NCBI RefSeq assembly: GCF_900116805.1 | Contig: NZ_FPBV01000015.1 | Location: 27,319-91,318 of the forward strand | DNA length: 64,000 bases | Direction of reading: 5' to 3' | Origin: Paenalicyclobacillus macrosporangiidus | GTDB taxonomy: Bacteria > Bacillota > Bacilli > Alicyclobacillales > Alicyclobacillaceae | Part shown: positions 32,864 to 40,762 of the stretch, one piece after another | Numbering within the stretch: position 1 is the first letter of the stretch | How the letters are laid out: each line of letters opens with the position of its first letter | The notes under the pieces: generated by a model | What the model saw: only the letters and a program-made list of their open reading frames with translations | What the model was told of the DNA's origin: nothing | The model's database searches: none | Position numbers and translations under genes: made by a program

Positions 32864-33580
32864 GTGAATCGATTTGATCCTGAATACATTTTAATGGAAT
32901 CTGTAACCACTTATAATAATCGATTTCCTAGTAAACGTGATTACCATTCAGCGGCACGTGGTACGTCTTACCCAACCGTTGCCATGTTGATCGATAAGTA
33001 TGGCAGTTTCAACAATTTCGTTGAATCATTTCTCAAAACGTATATCTCTGTACACGAATGTCCACTGCCGGATTATTTGCTTGGATGCCTTGCCTATCGC
33101 GCCAAGGTTGTTCGTGATCGACGGCGCTTTCATGTGCGCTTTATAACGAAAGACATCGAACAGATCCGAGTGCTTCAGTCCTTTGCCCAGCACATGCAAG
33201 TCTACCCGTCAAACAAGCACAAGCCCACATTGTACGTACGCCTGTATGACACATATCTCGTCACAGGTTTAGAACGATTTTACAATGGTTATAAATATTT
33301 CATCCCCAGTATAGATTTTGTACGCGGTTACATTGAGACTCACGGGCATTTTCGTGTTGAAGCACCAGGGCGGTATCGCTTAACACTCACAGGGCCACTT
33401 GTACCGCTGTGTCGTGACTTTCTGGTAGGTGTGGGTGCCCGCAACACCCGGCTGTATTCGGTTGGCAGTTCTTACCGATGGAACATTCAAAGCGGCAGTT
33501 TGCGGAAACTTCGCGATACTTTGTATCCTGATGGTTGTGTGTGCAATGAACGTGTGCGGATGATGATGTACAAGGCCTGA
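32864..33580 (+). CDS. Degenerate LAGLIDADG-fold protein
   Basis: 238 residues; GTG with AGGAG 9 nt upstream. Two half-domains have the LAGLIDADG layout: PDYLLGCLAYRAKVV followed by RFHVRFITKDIEQIRVLQSF, and DFVRGYIETHGHFRV followed by YRLTLTG. The catalytic acidic residues at the ends of both helices are missing or replaced. It therefore probably binds DNA without cutting, comparable to the WhiA regulator use of this fold. An N-terminal region of 70 residues is separate. It is a lone plus-strand gene with its own promoter. Confidence 0.65.
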   Translation: MNRFDPEYILMESVTTYNNRFPSKRDYHSAARGTSYPTVAMLIDKYGSFNNFVESFLKTYISVHECPLPDYLLGCLAYRAKVVRDRRRFHVRFITKDIEQIRVLQSFAQHMQVYPSNKHKPTLYVRLYDTYLVTGLERFYNGYKYFIPSIDFVRGYIETHGHFRVEAPGRYRLTLTGPLVPLCRDFLVGVGARNTRLYSVGSSYRWNIQSGSLRKLRDTLYPDGCVCNERVRMMMYKA

Positions 33581-33587
33581 AAAGACG

Positions 33588-33624
33588 AGAGCCGGCCTGG
33601 GCCGCATCGACCCTGGCCGGCTCT
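33588..33624. terminator. Bidirectional terminator between the LAGLIDADG-like gene and the long minus-strand cluster
   Basis: AGAGCCGGCC pairs perfectly with GGCCGGCTCT around a 17-nt loop; CGTCTTTTC follows on the minus strand. Confidence 0.75.
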
Positions 33625-33626
33625 GT

Positions 33627-33928
33627 TCACGCATCTTCTCCTGTTCCGCTGCCATCTGGTAGGTTTTGCGCCTCCCACTCGGAAATTGCTTCGAAGGCAT
33701 TCCCGACGATGTCTTCATCATCCAGCCCCCGAACATCAAGAACTGCTATCCGAATATCTTGCTGTGGGTACGGCCGGCGGCGGAAGATGGTGAGATACAG
33801 ATTTTCCTCCACATCTACGCTGTCATAATGAATTTCCTTCGGAGAATCGAAGAGCGAGCCTGAAATGCCTTGACCGTCATCGTGAACACGTAATTGTCGA
33901 GATTGACCGTGCTCGTATCGTTCTTCAC
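33627..33928 (-). pseudogene. Small last gene of the PRTRC-like operon, split by a frameshift
   Basis: GTG overlaps the ThiF stop (GTGA) with GGAGGT 6 nt upstream, but this frame ends after about 37 codons (VKNDTSTVNLDNYVFTMTVK start). The coding pattern then continues in the -1 frame: SLFDSPKEIHYDSVDVEENL, AVLDVRGLDDEDIVGN, to a stop at 33627. The two halves together would give about 100 residues, and the length of 302 nt is not a multiple of three. The shift lies near 33845-33870. No X-XXY-YYZ slippery site is there, so mutation or sequencing error is more likely than programmed frameshifting. Confidence 0.6.
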
Positions 33929-34743
33929 ACGGACACCTCCAGTAATTGTTCAATGGCAGCCTCCGACCGCATCCATCCGCGGCGCGCCTCGAAGAACGTC
34001 CGATGGTGCAACAAAGTGCCGTCCGCCAGTAGCGTGTGCAGATACATGAGCACCGTTGTCGCGGCCATGAGGTTGGTCATCAGGCGCTGCGGATTGGAAA
34101 CGACCACTTCGCCGCACGAGACCTCCGTTGGCAATCGGTCCTCCTCGATCAGATCGGGGAACACCTCGCCCGGAAACGGCAGAACGTCTTCGCCACGAAT
34201 GCGGACCCCGACAACCACCTGACCTTCCCAGCCAGAATCCTTGATCTTCGCCAGCTGGTATCGGTCCACATGCCCGGGATCATCCGGCACGGTGACGGCG
34301 CTGTTGCCGCTGTCGATGTACACAACGTGGTTGAGACAATGCAGCTGCTCGTGCAGGATGCGGCGGGTGCTACCGTTGTCTACTGCGCCCACCACAATCG
34401 TCCCATCTGCTACGCCGATTCTTTGAAGGTTTGTCTCCCGCGTCAGATACTCCGGATAGGCCGCGATGTCGAGGCCGTAGGCCCTGGAGTACCGCTCCGC
34501 CAACACACTGGCCTTCTTGCGGCCAATGTCCTGCGGGAGGAAGTATTGGCGGAGGAGATTTTTCTCTTCCACCACATCCCCGTCTATCAGCAGCACTCCC
34601 GGCACCTTGCAACCCTGCTCTTTGAGCGAGTAGAGCAGGCGGGCGACCTGCTGTAACACGTAGCCGCCCGTGCCGCCCACACCAACGAGGATCAGCCGTG
34701 TGCGTTCCGGGTCCACGACGCGAACCGGTTTTACTGTGCTCAT
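33925..34743 (-). CDS. ThiF/E1-like adenylyltransferase of a PRTRC-type cassette
   Basis: 272 residues from the ATG that overlaps the upstream stop (ATGA). The nucleotide-binding loop LVGVGGTGGYVLQQ (about 20-33) and DGDVVEEKNLLRQYF (about 56-70) are the E1/ThiF/MoeB signature: Gly-rich loop, Asp, then NLxRQ. Such enzymes adenylate the C-terminal glycine of ubiquitin-like proteins. A Cys in PTEVSCGEVVVS could form a thioester. Its neighbours, a Ubl-JAMM fusion and a PRTRC-B-like protein, identify the cassette found in plasmids and phage-like elements. Substrate unknown. Confidence 0.88.
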   Translation of the reverse strand: MSTVKPVRVVDPERTRLILVGVGGTGGYVLQQVARLLYSLKEQGCKVPGVLLIDGDVVEEKNLLRQYFLPQDIGRKKASVLAERYSRAYGLDIAAYPEYLTRETNLQRIGVADGTIVVGAVDNGSTRRILHEQLHCLNHVVYIDSGNSAVTVPDDPGHVDRYQLAKIKDSGWEGQVVVGVRIRGEDVLPFPGEVFPDLIEEDRLPTEVSCGEVVVSNPQRLMTNLMAATTVLMYLHTLLADGTLLHHRTFFEARRGWMRSEAAIEQLLEVSV

Positions 34744-35669
34744 ACGGGGGTCACCACCGCAGTAATGGGACCGTCGAAGACGGCCGAGGCCTCCACCTTG
34801 ACGAACTTGCCGCCGCATGAGTACCGGAAGGCAAGAGTGGGCCTCTCCCGATCCGCTTCTCCAACTACCCCGTACAGACCCGTTCGTACCTCGTCCTCGT
34901 CGTCTGTCGCTGACCAGTAGGCGGGTAGCCGGCCGTGCGAGTGGATGTGAGCGACCACGAAACGGTGTTCAGTTTCCATGAAGCCCTCGCCTTGTACGGT
35001 GACGGCCGAGGCCTTTTGCTCGGGCCACACCACATCGTAGCCAATGTCGGTGTCGTACACGATGTACGCCAGGTGCTCAATGTCCGGCTCGGACTGAAAG
35101 CGTTGCACAATCTCGCTCAGACACCAGACAGGAATTTTCGGTACGAACAGATGGAGCGGCGCACGCAGGCCCGTGCTTCCGTACACGGGTGCGGCGAAGA
35201 TGCCTACTTGTGTTTGCCGAACCTCATAAACACGGCCATCCCTGTCGAGCAAGTAGTACACCGGGGGCACCGGCGGGGCCGGCGGCTCCGTGTACACGGT
35301 GATCGCCGCCCCTTTCTTGTGGCCCTTGAGTACGGGTACGATGTGGCCCGTTTCCTTGTCATAGACCATCTCTGTGCGCTCTTTCGTGAGCTCCGGGAAG
35401 GTCTGCTCCAGCCAGGCCCGTACATCCTCCAGTTTCATCGTCCGGCTGGGTACTTCGAGCCGGTGACCCGCGTAGTAGACCACACGATCAATTTCGTACT
35501 CGTCCGGTTCTGGTTCCTCAGCCGGTTTGGCTGTGGCCTTGGCAGACGTGGTACGCGTTGTCGGCTTCTTCACGGATTTCTCTGGCTCCAGCACCTGTGG
35601 AATCAGGCCCTTGCGCTCGTCCTCCGGCAGAAGGTCGAAAATCGTGGTTTGCTGGATGTTCGTGTTCAT
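34740..35669 (-). CDS. Ubiquitin-like domain fused to a JAMM/JAB metalloprotease (PRTRC C-A fusion)
   Basis: 309 residues. Residues about 1-55 are a Lys/Thr/Pro linker. Residues about 57-120 (RVVYYAGHRLEVPSRTMKLE, then LEQTFPELTKERTEMVYD) match the ubiquitin-like PRTRC protein C pattern and end near a glycine (KGHKKGA). After a Pro-rich spacer comes the JAB domain with the full metal motif HIHSHGRLPAYWSATD (H-x-H-x7-S-x2-D) and a Glu upstream. JAMM enzymes release ubiquitin-like proteins. A fused pair could self-process or regulate conjugation; that is inference. Confidence 0.82.
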   Translation of the reverse strand: MNTNIQQTTIFDLLPEDERKGLIPQVLEPEKSVKKPTTRTTSAKATAKPAEEPEPDEYEIDRVVYYAGHRLEVPSRTMKLEDVRAWLEQTFPELTKERTEMVYDKETGHIVPVLKGHKKGAAITVYTEPPAPPVPPVYYLLDRDGRVYEVRQTQVGIFAAPVYGSTGLRAPLHLFVPKIPVWCLSEIVQRFQSEPDIEHLAYIVYDTDIGYDVVWPEQKASAVTVQGEGFMETEHRFVVAHIHSHGRLPAYWSATDDEDEVRTGLYGVVGEADRERPTLAFRYSCGGKFVKVEASAVFDGPITAVVTPV

Positions 35670-35698
35670 GTTCCATGTCTCCTTTTGGTTTAGATGAT

Positions 35699-36436
35699 TT
35701 AGTACCGTTCGGCCCGGTATGCGTTGTGAAATTCAGGGACGGTTCTCCCGAACGGGATGAGCCATTCGTGGGAGATGCCCCCGTTAGCTTGGACGGCTTC
35801 TAAAAATGTGGCGTACTCCCTGTAGGGCGAGTTCTGGCTGGTTCCCACGCCGAATAGGTCGCGATTGTTGGGCGTACTGATGAATCCGAACACACCCCTG
35901 TTCACGACTTCGTGCAGCTCGCACACAGTGTTGTGCGTCCAGCACACGCGGCCGTCATCAAACACGTTAGAGTACGGCCAGCGGTACAACGGAGAAATCT
36001 CCGTGACCACGGAATCTGTCGTGACGGCAATTGAAAGACCGATAAGCTGTTTTGTATGCAAGGTCCAGCGGGCCCGGTAGACTATCGTCGGGATGTGCAC
36101 CAGATACGAAGCGCCCTGATACACCATCGGATACTCGGTCGCCGGCACGTATCCCGTGAGGATGACATCTGTCCAACGGGAGCACTCCGCGATATCAACC
36201 ATGAGTGTCCGATCCGGCAAACGTGGCAGTTTGGTGACTCGCAAGTCGGCCACCTTGAGTTGCTCAACCACCATGGACCGATCCAACAGGGTAAGCAGCT
36301 GGTGCCACCCTACCGTTTTGTAGTGAGTGACGCCGTTTGCCCTAATCTCGAGTTCCGGAAGCTTGTCCGGTTCGAGTTTGAGAATCAGAGCGTCGGCGGC
36401 CTCCTTACCTTTCGTGTGGAGGCTTACGGTGTTCAT
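35699..36436 (-). CDS. PRTRC protein B-like
   Basis: 245 residues. YRWPYSNVFDDGRVCWTHNT near residue 165-185 is the conserved core of PRTRC system protein B; the front half is beta-rich. The family role is unknown, but it always travels with the ThiF and JAMM genes. It lies 30 nt upstream of the fusion gene, in the same transcript. Confidence 0.75.
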   Translation of the reverse strand: MNTVSLHTKGKEAADALILKLEPDKLPELEIRANGVTHYKTVGWHQLLTLLDRSMVVEQLKVADLRVTKLPRLPDRTLMVDIAECSRWTDVILTGYVPATEYPMVYQGASYLVHIPTIVYRARWTLHTKQLIGLSIAVTTDSVVTEISPLYRWPYSNVFDDGRVCWTHNTVCELHEVVNRGVFGFISTPNNRDLFGVGTSQNSPYREYATFLEAVQANGGISHEWLIPFGRTVPEFHNAYRAERY

Positions 36437-36956
36437 AAAATTGCTTCACCTCCCAGGCACTTAGGATCACGTCCCAAGCGGCCATGATGTCGTCTGTTAA
36501 TGCTTCGGGCAGAACCCATATGAAGTGCGGCTCTTCGATGGTGTCGCTCAGGCCAATGCGCGATTGCACCGTACGTTGCGCGCACCACCAGATGAAATGC
36601 CGCCATTCGGCGACCTGTTGCGGATCTTGGCCCTTGATGATGATCACGCAACCGATGTCGTACACGACTTCCTCGTCGTGGACATCACCTTCAAGCCAGT
36701 GGCAATGTGCCCACATCTCGTCGTCGGCAGATACGAAGATTACTTCGCTGGTCAGACCCGGAGCGAGCAGACGCAGCATGATCTCCAACTGCGCGTCGTA
36801 GATCTGATCTCCCGGGCCGTTCATGTCCATCCCATACGGCCAGCCCAGGTTATCGATCTCCGCGACGAAGCCTGTTCGGCGAAGGAACCGTCGCAGAAAG
36901 TCGAGGTGCACCAGACCTTCGGCCAGATGCTGACGCAGTTCGTCGTCGAGGATCAT
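36405..36956 (-). CDS. Hypothetical acidic protein (183 aa)
   Basis: ATG overlaps the upstream stop (ATGA) with GGGGAGGAG 6 nt before it. The product is acidic, with Trp- and His-rich patches (EMWAHCHWLEGDVHDEEVVY, WRHFIWWCAQRT), probably a compact alpha/beta domain. No family recognised. Coupled to the PRTRC-type genes on both sides. Confidence 0.62.
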   Translation of the reverse strand: MILDDELRQHLAEGLVHLDFLRRFLRRTGFVAEIDNLGWPYGMDMNGPGDQIYDAQLEIMLRLLAPGLTSEVIFVSADDEMWAHCHWLEGDVHDEEVVYDIGCVIIIKGQDPQQVAEWRHFIWWCAQRTVQSRIGLSDTIEEPHFIWVLPEALTDDIMAAWDVILSAWEVKQFYEHRKPPHER

Positions 36957-37285
36957 ATGAACTCCTCCCCGACCGACGGGTCCGGTACGGATGGCAATCT
37001 GGTGCACTCGGACAACAGTTCATCCCACACTGTGTCGTCCAAGCGCATTTGCGCCATGTCCCGCAACGGGTCTCCGTAGTCATCGTGATGGAGGATCTCC
37101 CAAGCAACAGCTAGGGTTTCATCCGTGAGGTTGAGGATGTACTCCGCAGCAAGATCCTCGTCGATCATGCGACGGAGGAATTCTTCCGCAGCTTGAATGA
37201 GGTTGGCGTACTCCGGGGATGGTTGTGGCAACTCTTGTATGGTGGCCACGAACTGGTCCCAGTGCAGCGTAATGTGGCGTTCCAA
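36953..37285 (-). CDS. Hypothetical acidic helical protein (110 aa)
   Basis: TTG start with AAAGGAG 9 nt upstream, directly behind the hairpin pair at 37302-37349. Almost entirely helical and acidic (AAEEFLRRMIDEDLAAEYIL, DTVWDELLSECTRLP). No family recognised; it is the first gene after the SNF2 helicase. Confidence 0.6.
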   Translation of the reverse strand: MERHITLHWDQFVATIQELPQPSPEYANLIQAAEEFLRRMIDEDLAAEYILNLTDETLAVAWEILHHDDYGDPLRDMAQMRLDDTVWDELLSECTRLPSVPDPSVGEEFI

Positions 37286-37301
37286 GAGGTTTCACTCCTT
37301 T

Positions 37302-37349
37302 GCCCATCCCCGTTGTCACGGGGGATGGGCGAATTTATCCCCACGTGAC
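37302..37349 (-). promoter_or_regulatory. Mutually exclusive hairpins before the 110-residue gene
   Basis: GCCCATCCCC (37302-37311) pairs perfectly with GGGGATGGGC (37321-37330). The latter region (GTCACGGGGGAT, 37315-37326) also pairs with ATCCCCACGTGAC (37337-37349). The Shine-Dalgarno site follows at once. Confidence 0.65.
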
Positions 37350-37372
37350 TCGGGTGTGGTGCAAAGGATGAG

Positions 37373-40300
37373 TTAGAGGGCGAACAACATGATCTGGTTG
37401 TCCGCTACGGACTGCTTCTTCACCCGCTTCGCCTTCTCGACCATACCCATTTGCTTCCGCCACTCACCGTACGTCAGCAGCGGCGTCGCTTCCTGGGCCA
37501 CGGTTGCCTTGGCGACAGGCTTGCGGTGCGTTCCCTGGACATCTTGCGCCTCTTGAGCGACCGCGAACAGTGGAAGTGCGATGACTTCCGCATCGGCCGG
37601 CGCATGTTGAACAGGCCGCGGCGTTGGTGCGGCCGGCACCGGCTGGATGGTCTCCTCCGGTTCAGGCACACCTGCCAAGCGCCGTGTCTCTGACGCCAGT
37701 CGACGCATCGCCTGCTGAATCTCGCGCTTGAAGCGCTCTTCGGCCAGCAGGATGACCCCGCTTGGAATGTCCTTGTCGGCGAGCGTCTTCCACTTCTGCG
37801 CCAGGTCCTCCACGTTCCCGAGGCAGTTGGCAATGGCGTAGGTCGAGGCCGATTTGTCGTCCTGCTCGATGAACTGCGCGACTTCGGACTTGTCGAGACG
37901 GCCTTCCAAGAGCATCGCGTGGCTGCGTTTTTGCAGCATGCGCTTGAACTGAACCATCTCGTACGAGCCGTTGTAAACGTAGTAGTACACCTTGCAGGTG
38001 CGGTGTTGGCCAATCCGCCAGGCCCTGCGGGCAGCTTGCCGCATGGTCGCGATCTCGTCGGTGAACTGGTAGAACATCAGCGTCGGGCAATCGAGCAGGT
38101 CAAGGCCCACTTCTACCAGCTTGGCATTGCAGACCACAACCTGCGTTCCCTTTTTCACTGCTTCCTCCAGCCACTCAACGCGATCCTCCGGTGAGACGGT
38201 CGCCTGCAAGACTTGGGCGCGTATGCCATGTTGCTTGAGCACATCGGCAATACGCCGGTCCTGCTGGACTTCCCCGCTGTACCGGACGTATACCACGCAG
38301 CGACGGTTTTGCGCCAACTCGGCTTGGATGTCCTCCAGCAGACGCCGTTCTTTCGCGGTCAGTTCGTCCGGACCATACGGCGGGAAGAAACTGACGGACT
38401 CATCCCCCACCCACACTTCTTGCGGCATATGCGGCTGGTTCGCCGCATTTACCACGGACGGGATGAATTTCGCGAAGGCGTGTTGGTTGCCGATCGCATA
38501 TTGCTGGCGCATGACGCCTTCAAGGGCGTTATGGAAGGACCGGTACGCCACGGCGTGTTCGTCGTCCATGTCCACGAAGATCGGTCGTTCCTCCAATTCC
38601 ACCAATGGCAGGCCCATGTCGCCCAGTTCCAGAAACACCGTCTTGTCCGCCAAGTGATTGACGAACAGCTTGGGCGAAAGACCCGGGATTTCCTTTGGCG
38701 GATTGAGGATGACCTTTCTGGACGTGGTACCGCCGGCTTCAGTTACTTCGTCCGCCGCATACCGACCGCGCTGCTCCAGCGTGCCGTACAGGTGCACGAA
38801 TTTGTTGAGCGAACGGTGGTCCAGGCCATCCGCTTTCATCTCGGCCGGGCAGATGCGCCACAGCAGATGGTACAGGCTTGAGGCCTTGCCGTCGCTGAGC
38901 GTGCCCGTGAGGCCCAGAACGCGCCGGCTTGCGCCGACAATCGCACCCATCGCCTCACCCTGGCCCGAGTTGCTTTTGTACTGGTGCAGCTCATCCACGA
39001 TCACCAGGTCGAAGTATCCGCGCAGGTATCGTTGGATGAACCATGCCGGTTGCAGACGACGGTGTTTGAGCCCGCTGACGGGTTCTCGCTCGGGCACCGC
39101 GTCGCGCATCAGGTTCGCGCCACACTCTGTGCAGTGGTATTCCGTGATGGACTTTTTGAACACGTAACGCGTTCTGCGGCGTTCCGTACCACCTATGCCA
39201 ACCGCGGTGTACTCTTCCACCCCTGTGGCAAGGTCGGAGAAGCCGAGTTTCAGTTCCGCCAGCTGGTCCTCCACGCAGTCGTGTTTCTTGGCCTCTTTCC
39301 AAGCGGTCTGCGTGGTCTTCTTCTGAATGCCGTGGCATTCAGGGCAGATCCACACGTCCTCAAGCGCAAACACGGTGATTGCAGCATCCGGCGTGCCCGG
39401 CATGTATTTGACCGCGCCGCCGTGGGCAACCAATACGGTCTTTCGGTTCTTCTCGTCCTTGGTCTCGGGCCTCTGTGCCACTATGACACGCTCCTTGTAG
39501 ATGAGCGCGGGCACTTTCGGCATTCCGAGTTTCGCGGTGTCACGGGACAACAGGACGAATTCCAACGGTTTTTTACCGTTTCGAACCTCATTGTCCCGAT
39601 AACGCACGACGTCCTTCCAGGACTCGAACACCGTCACCGGTGTGCCCGGGAGCGTCTTACCGATCTCGTCCCGAATCCATTTGGGAATGGTGATACCGGG
39701 AACGAGAAGCAATACCGCAAATCCACGCTTGGAACGTTCGGCCAAGGCCTTCGCGGTGGCGAGACTGATGATTGACTTGCCCGTCCCCATGTCGGACGAG
39801 ACAATCACGCCCTTGCTCTGCTCCAGACCGTTGAGAATCGCCTGTACGGTATGTGCTTGGGCCGGGAACGGAACCCGTGCCATCTGCGCAATCGCAGGGT
39901 TGATCGGACGGTCCAGGTCGTGCGCTGGCGTGGCCATGTCCTCGATGGTGGTGGCCAGGTGAGGCGCGTACGCCTGAAGATAATCAATCACGTGGTACTC
40001 GCCATTTTCGTCCGGGTTCAGCACTTCCCCCAGGGCTGGCGCATCCGTCAAACCTTCCGGGAGCTGAATCGAACCAGAGCGAAGCAAGTCGCTCAGCAAA
40101 TTCTTGGCCGCTTCCTCCGTCAGGTTCGGCGAGACTTCAAACGCCTGCACGTGCTTCCAGTCCGGCACGTCAGGGTCGCTCCAAACCGAGAGCTGCTGCA
40201 CAAAGTTGCGCCTGTTGCACGCCAGCCAGATGACGTCCTTCCACTCCGCAACGTACGGAAGGTTGAAATCGCCTGCGAAGCGTCGCATGAAAAGGTCGGC

Positions 40301-40660
40301 GATATCTCCACCGTCCGGTACGATGAGAATGCGGGACTGTTCTGGCGCCAACTGCTCATCCACAGCCGACTTGTGCAGGATGATCGCGTGCGTGAGCTTG
40401 CCGATGGGCCGCGTCACGAACCGATATCCGTGCTTGTCTGTGAAGATGTTGTCGGAATCAAAGCTCGACCGATTCCGCTTCAAACGCAGCCGGCTTCCCT
40501 TAATCGCGTGCGCCACAATGGCTCGGGTCGCACTATCCAGGTCAATGAGGCCTGCAGCGACGAGATCGTCACCGTTGCGTTGAAAGTTCCGGCGGGTCAC
40601 GATGAAGTGCACCGCCGCCTCGACGTAATGCTTGTCGTCGCTGTAAACGAGTGTCTTCAC
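37373..40660 (-). CDS. SNF2-family helicase with zinc-ribbon insertion (1095 aa)
   Basis: Walker A SSDMGTGKSIISLA (near 286), DExH box VIVDELHQYKS (near 556), motif III LGLTGTLSDGKA. The C-terminal helicase half has VVVCNAKLVEVGLDLLDCPT and the SNF2 motif VI QAARRAWRIGQHRTCKVYYY. An insertion between the halves has CPECH and CTECG pairs, a likely zinc ribbon. About 250 N-terminal residues are unique. The GTG start has no nearby ribosome site; it overlaps the stop of a 19-residue leader (40657-40716). ATP-driven DNA translocase or remodeller; pairs naturally with the adjacent methyltransferase. Confidence 0.88.
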   Translation of the reverse strand: MKTLVYSDDKHYVEAAVHFIVTRRNFQRNGDDLVAAGLIDLDSATRAIVAHAIKGSRLRLKRNRSSFDSDNIFTDKHGYRFVTRPIGKLTHAIILHKSAVDEQLAPEQSRILIVPDGGDIADLFMRRFAGDFNLPYVAEWKDVIWLACNRRNFVQQLSVWSDPDVPDWKHVQAFEVSPNLTEEAAKNLLSDLLRSGSIQLPEGLTDAPALGEVLNPDENGEYHVIDYLQAYAPHLATTIEDMATPAHDLDRPINPAIAQMARVPFPAQAHTVQAILNGLEQSKGVIVSSDMGTGKSIISLATAKALAERSKRGFAVLLLVPGITIPKWIRDEIGKTLPGTPVTVFESWKDVVRYRDNEVRNGKKPLEFVLLSRDTAKLGMPKVPALIYKERVIVAQRPETKDEKNRKTVLVAHGGAVKYMPGTPDAAITVFALEDVWICPECHGIQKKTTQTAWKEAKKHDCVEDQLAELKLGFSDLATGVEEYTAVGIGGTERRRTRYVFKKSITEYHCTECGANLMRDAVPEREPVSGLKHRRLQPAWFIQRYLRGYFDLVIVDELHQYKSNSGQGEAMGAIVGASRRVLGLTGTLSDGKASSLYHLLWRICPAEMKADGLDHRSLNKFVHLYGTLEQRGRYAADEVTEAGGTTSRKVILNPPKEIPGLSPKLFVNHLADKTVFLELGDMGLPLVELEERPIFVDMDDEHAVAYRSFHNALEGVMRQQYAIGNQHAFAKFIPSVVNAANQPHMPQEVWVGDESVSFFPPYGPDELTAKERRLLEDIQAELAQNRRCVVYVRYSGEVQQDRRIADVLKQHGIRAQVLQATVSPEDRVEWLEEAVKKGTQVVVCNAKLVEVGLDLLDCPTLMFYQFTDEIATMRQAARRAWRIGQHRTCKVYYYVYNGSYEMVQFKRMLQKRSHAMLLEGRLDKSEVAQFIEQDDKSASTYAIANCLGNVEDLAQKWKTLADKDIPSGVILLAEERFKREIQQAMRRLASETRRLAGVPEPEETIQPVPAAPTPRPVQHAPADAEVIALPLFAVAQEAQDVQGTHRKPVAKATVAQEATPLLTYGEWRKQMGMVEKAKRVKKQSVADNQIMLFAL

Positions 40661-40716
40661 GCCATGCGCCCAGCGTGCACCACGTCCGGGGCTTCGGCCC
40701 CGGTTTCGTGATGCAC
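40657..40716 (-). CDS. Leader peptide coupled to the SNF2 gene (19 aa)
   Basis: GTG with AAAGGAGG 11 nt upstream encodes MHHETGAEAPDVVHAGRMA, and its TGA overlaps the SNF2 GTG start (GTGA). The SNF2 gene has no other ribosome site, so translation probably depends on this leader. The leader is also the hairpin sequence at 40675-40724. Confidence 0.5.
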   Translation of the reverse strand: MHHETGAEAPDVVHAGRMA

Positions 40717-40724
40717 CGGGGCTT
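40675..40724 (-). promoter_or_regulatory. Hairpins in the SNF2 leader
   Basis: GTGCACCACG (40675-40684) pairs with CGTGATGCAC (40707-40716), enclosing CCGGGGC/GCCCCGG (40686-40703). The inner GCCCCGG can instead pair with CCGGGGC at 40717-40723. Confidence 0.6.
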
Positions 40725-40762
40725 TCGCCTCCTTTGCGTGGTGATTTATGCAGGTCGCGTGG

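Noticed and set aside
33830..33880. Programmed -1 frameshift in the small PRTRC-operon gene
   Set aside because: The two frames are offset by -1 but no X-XXY-YYZ slippery heptamer or following pseudoknot was seen at the crossover, so mutation or sequence error is more likely.
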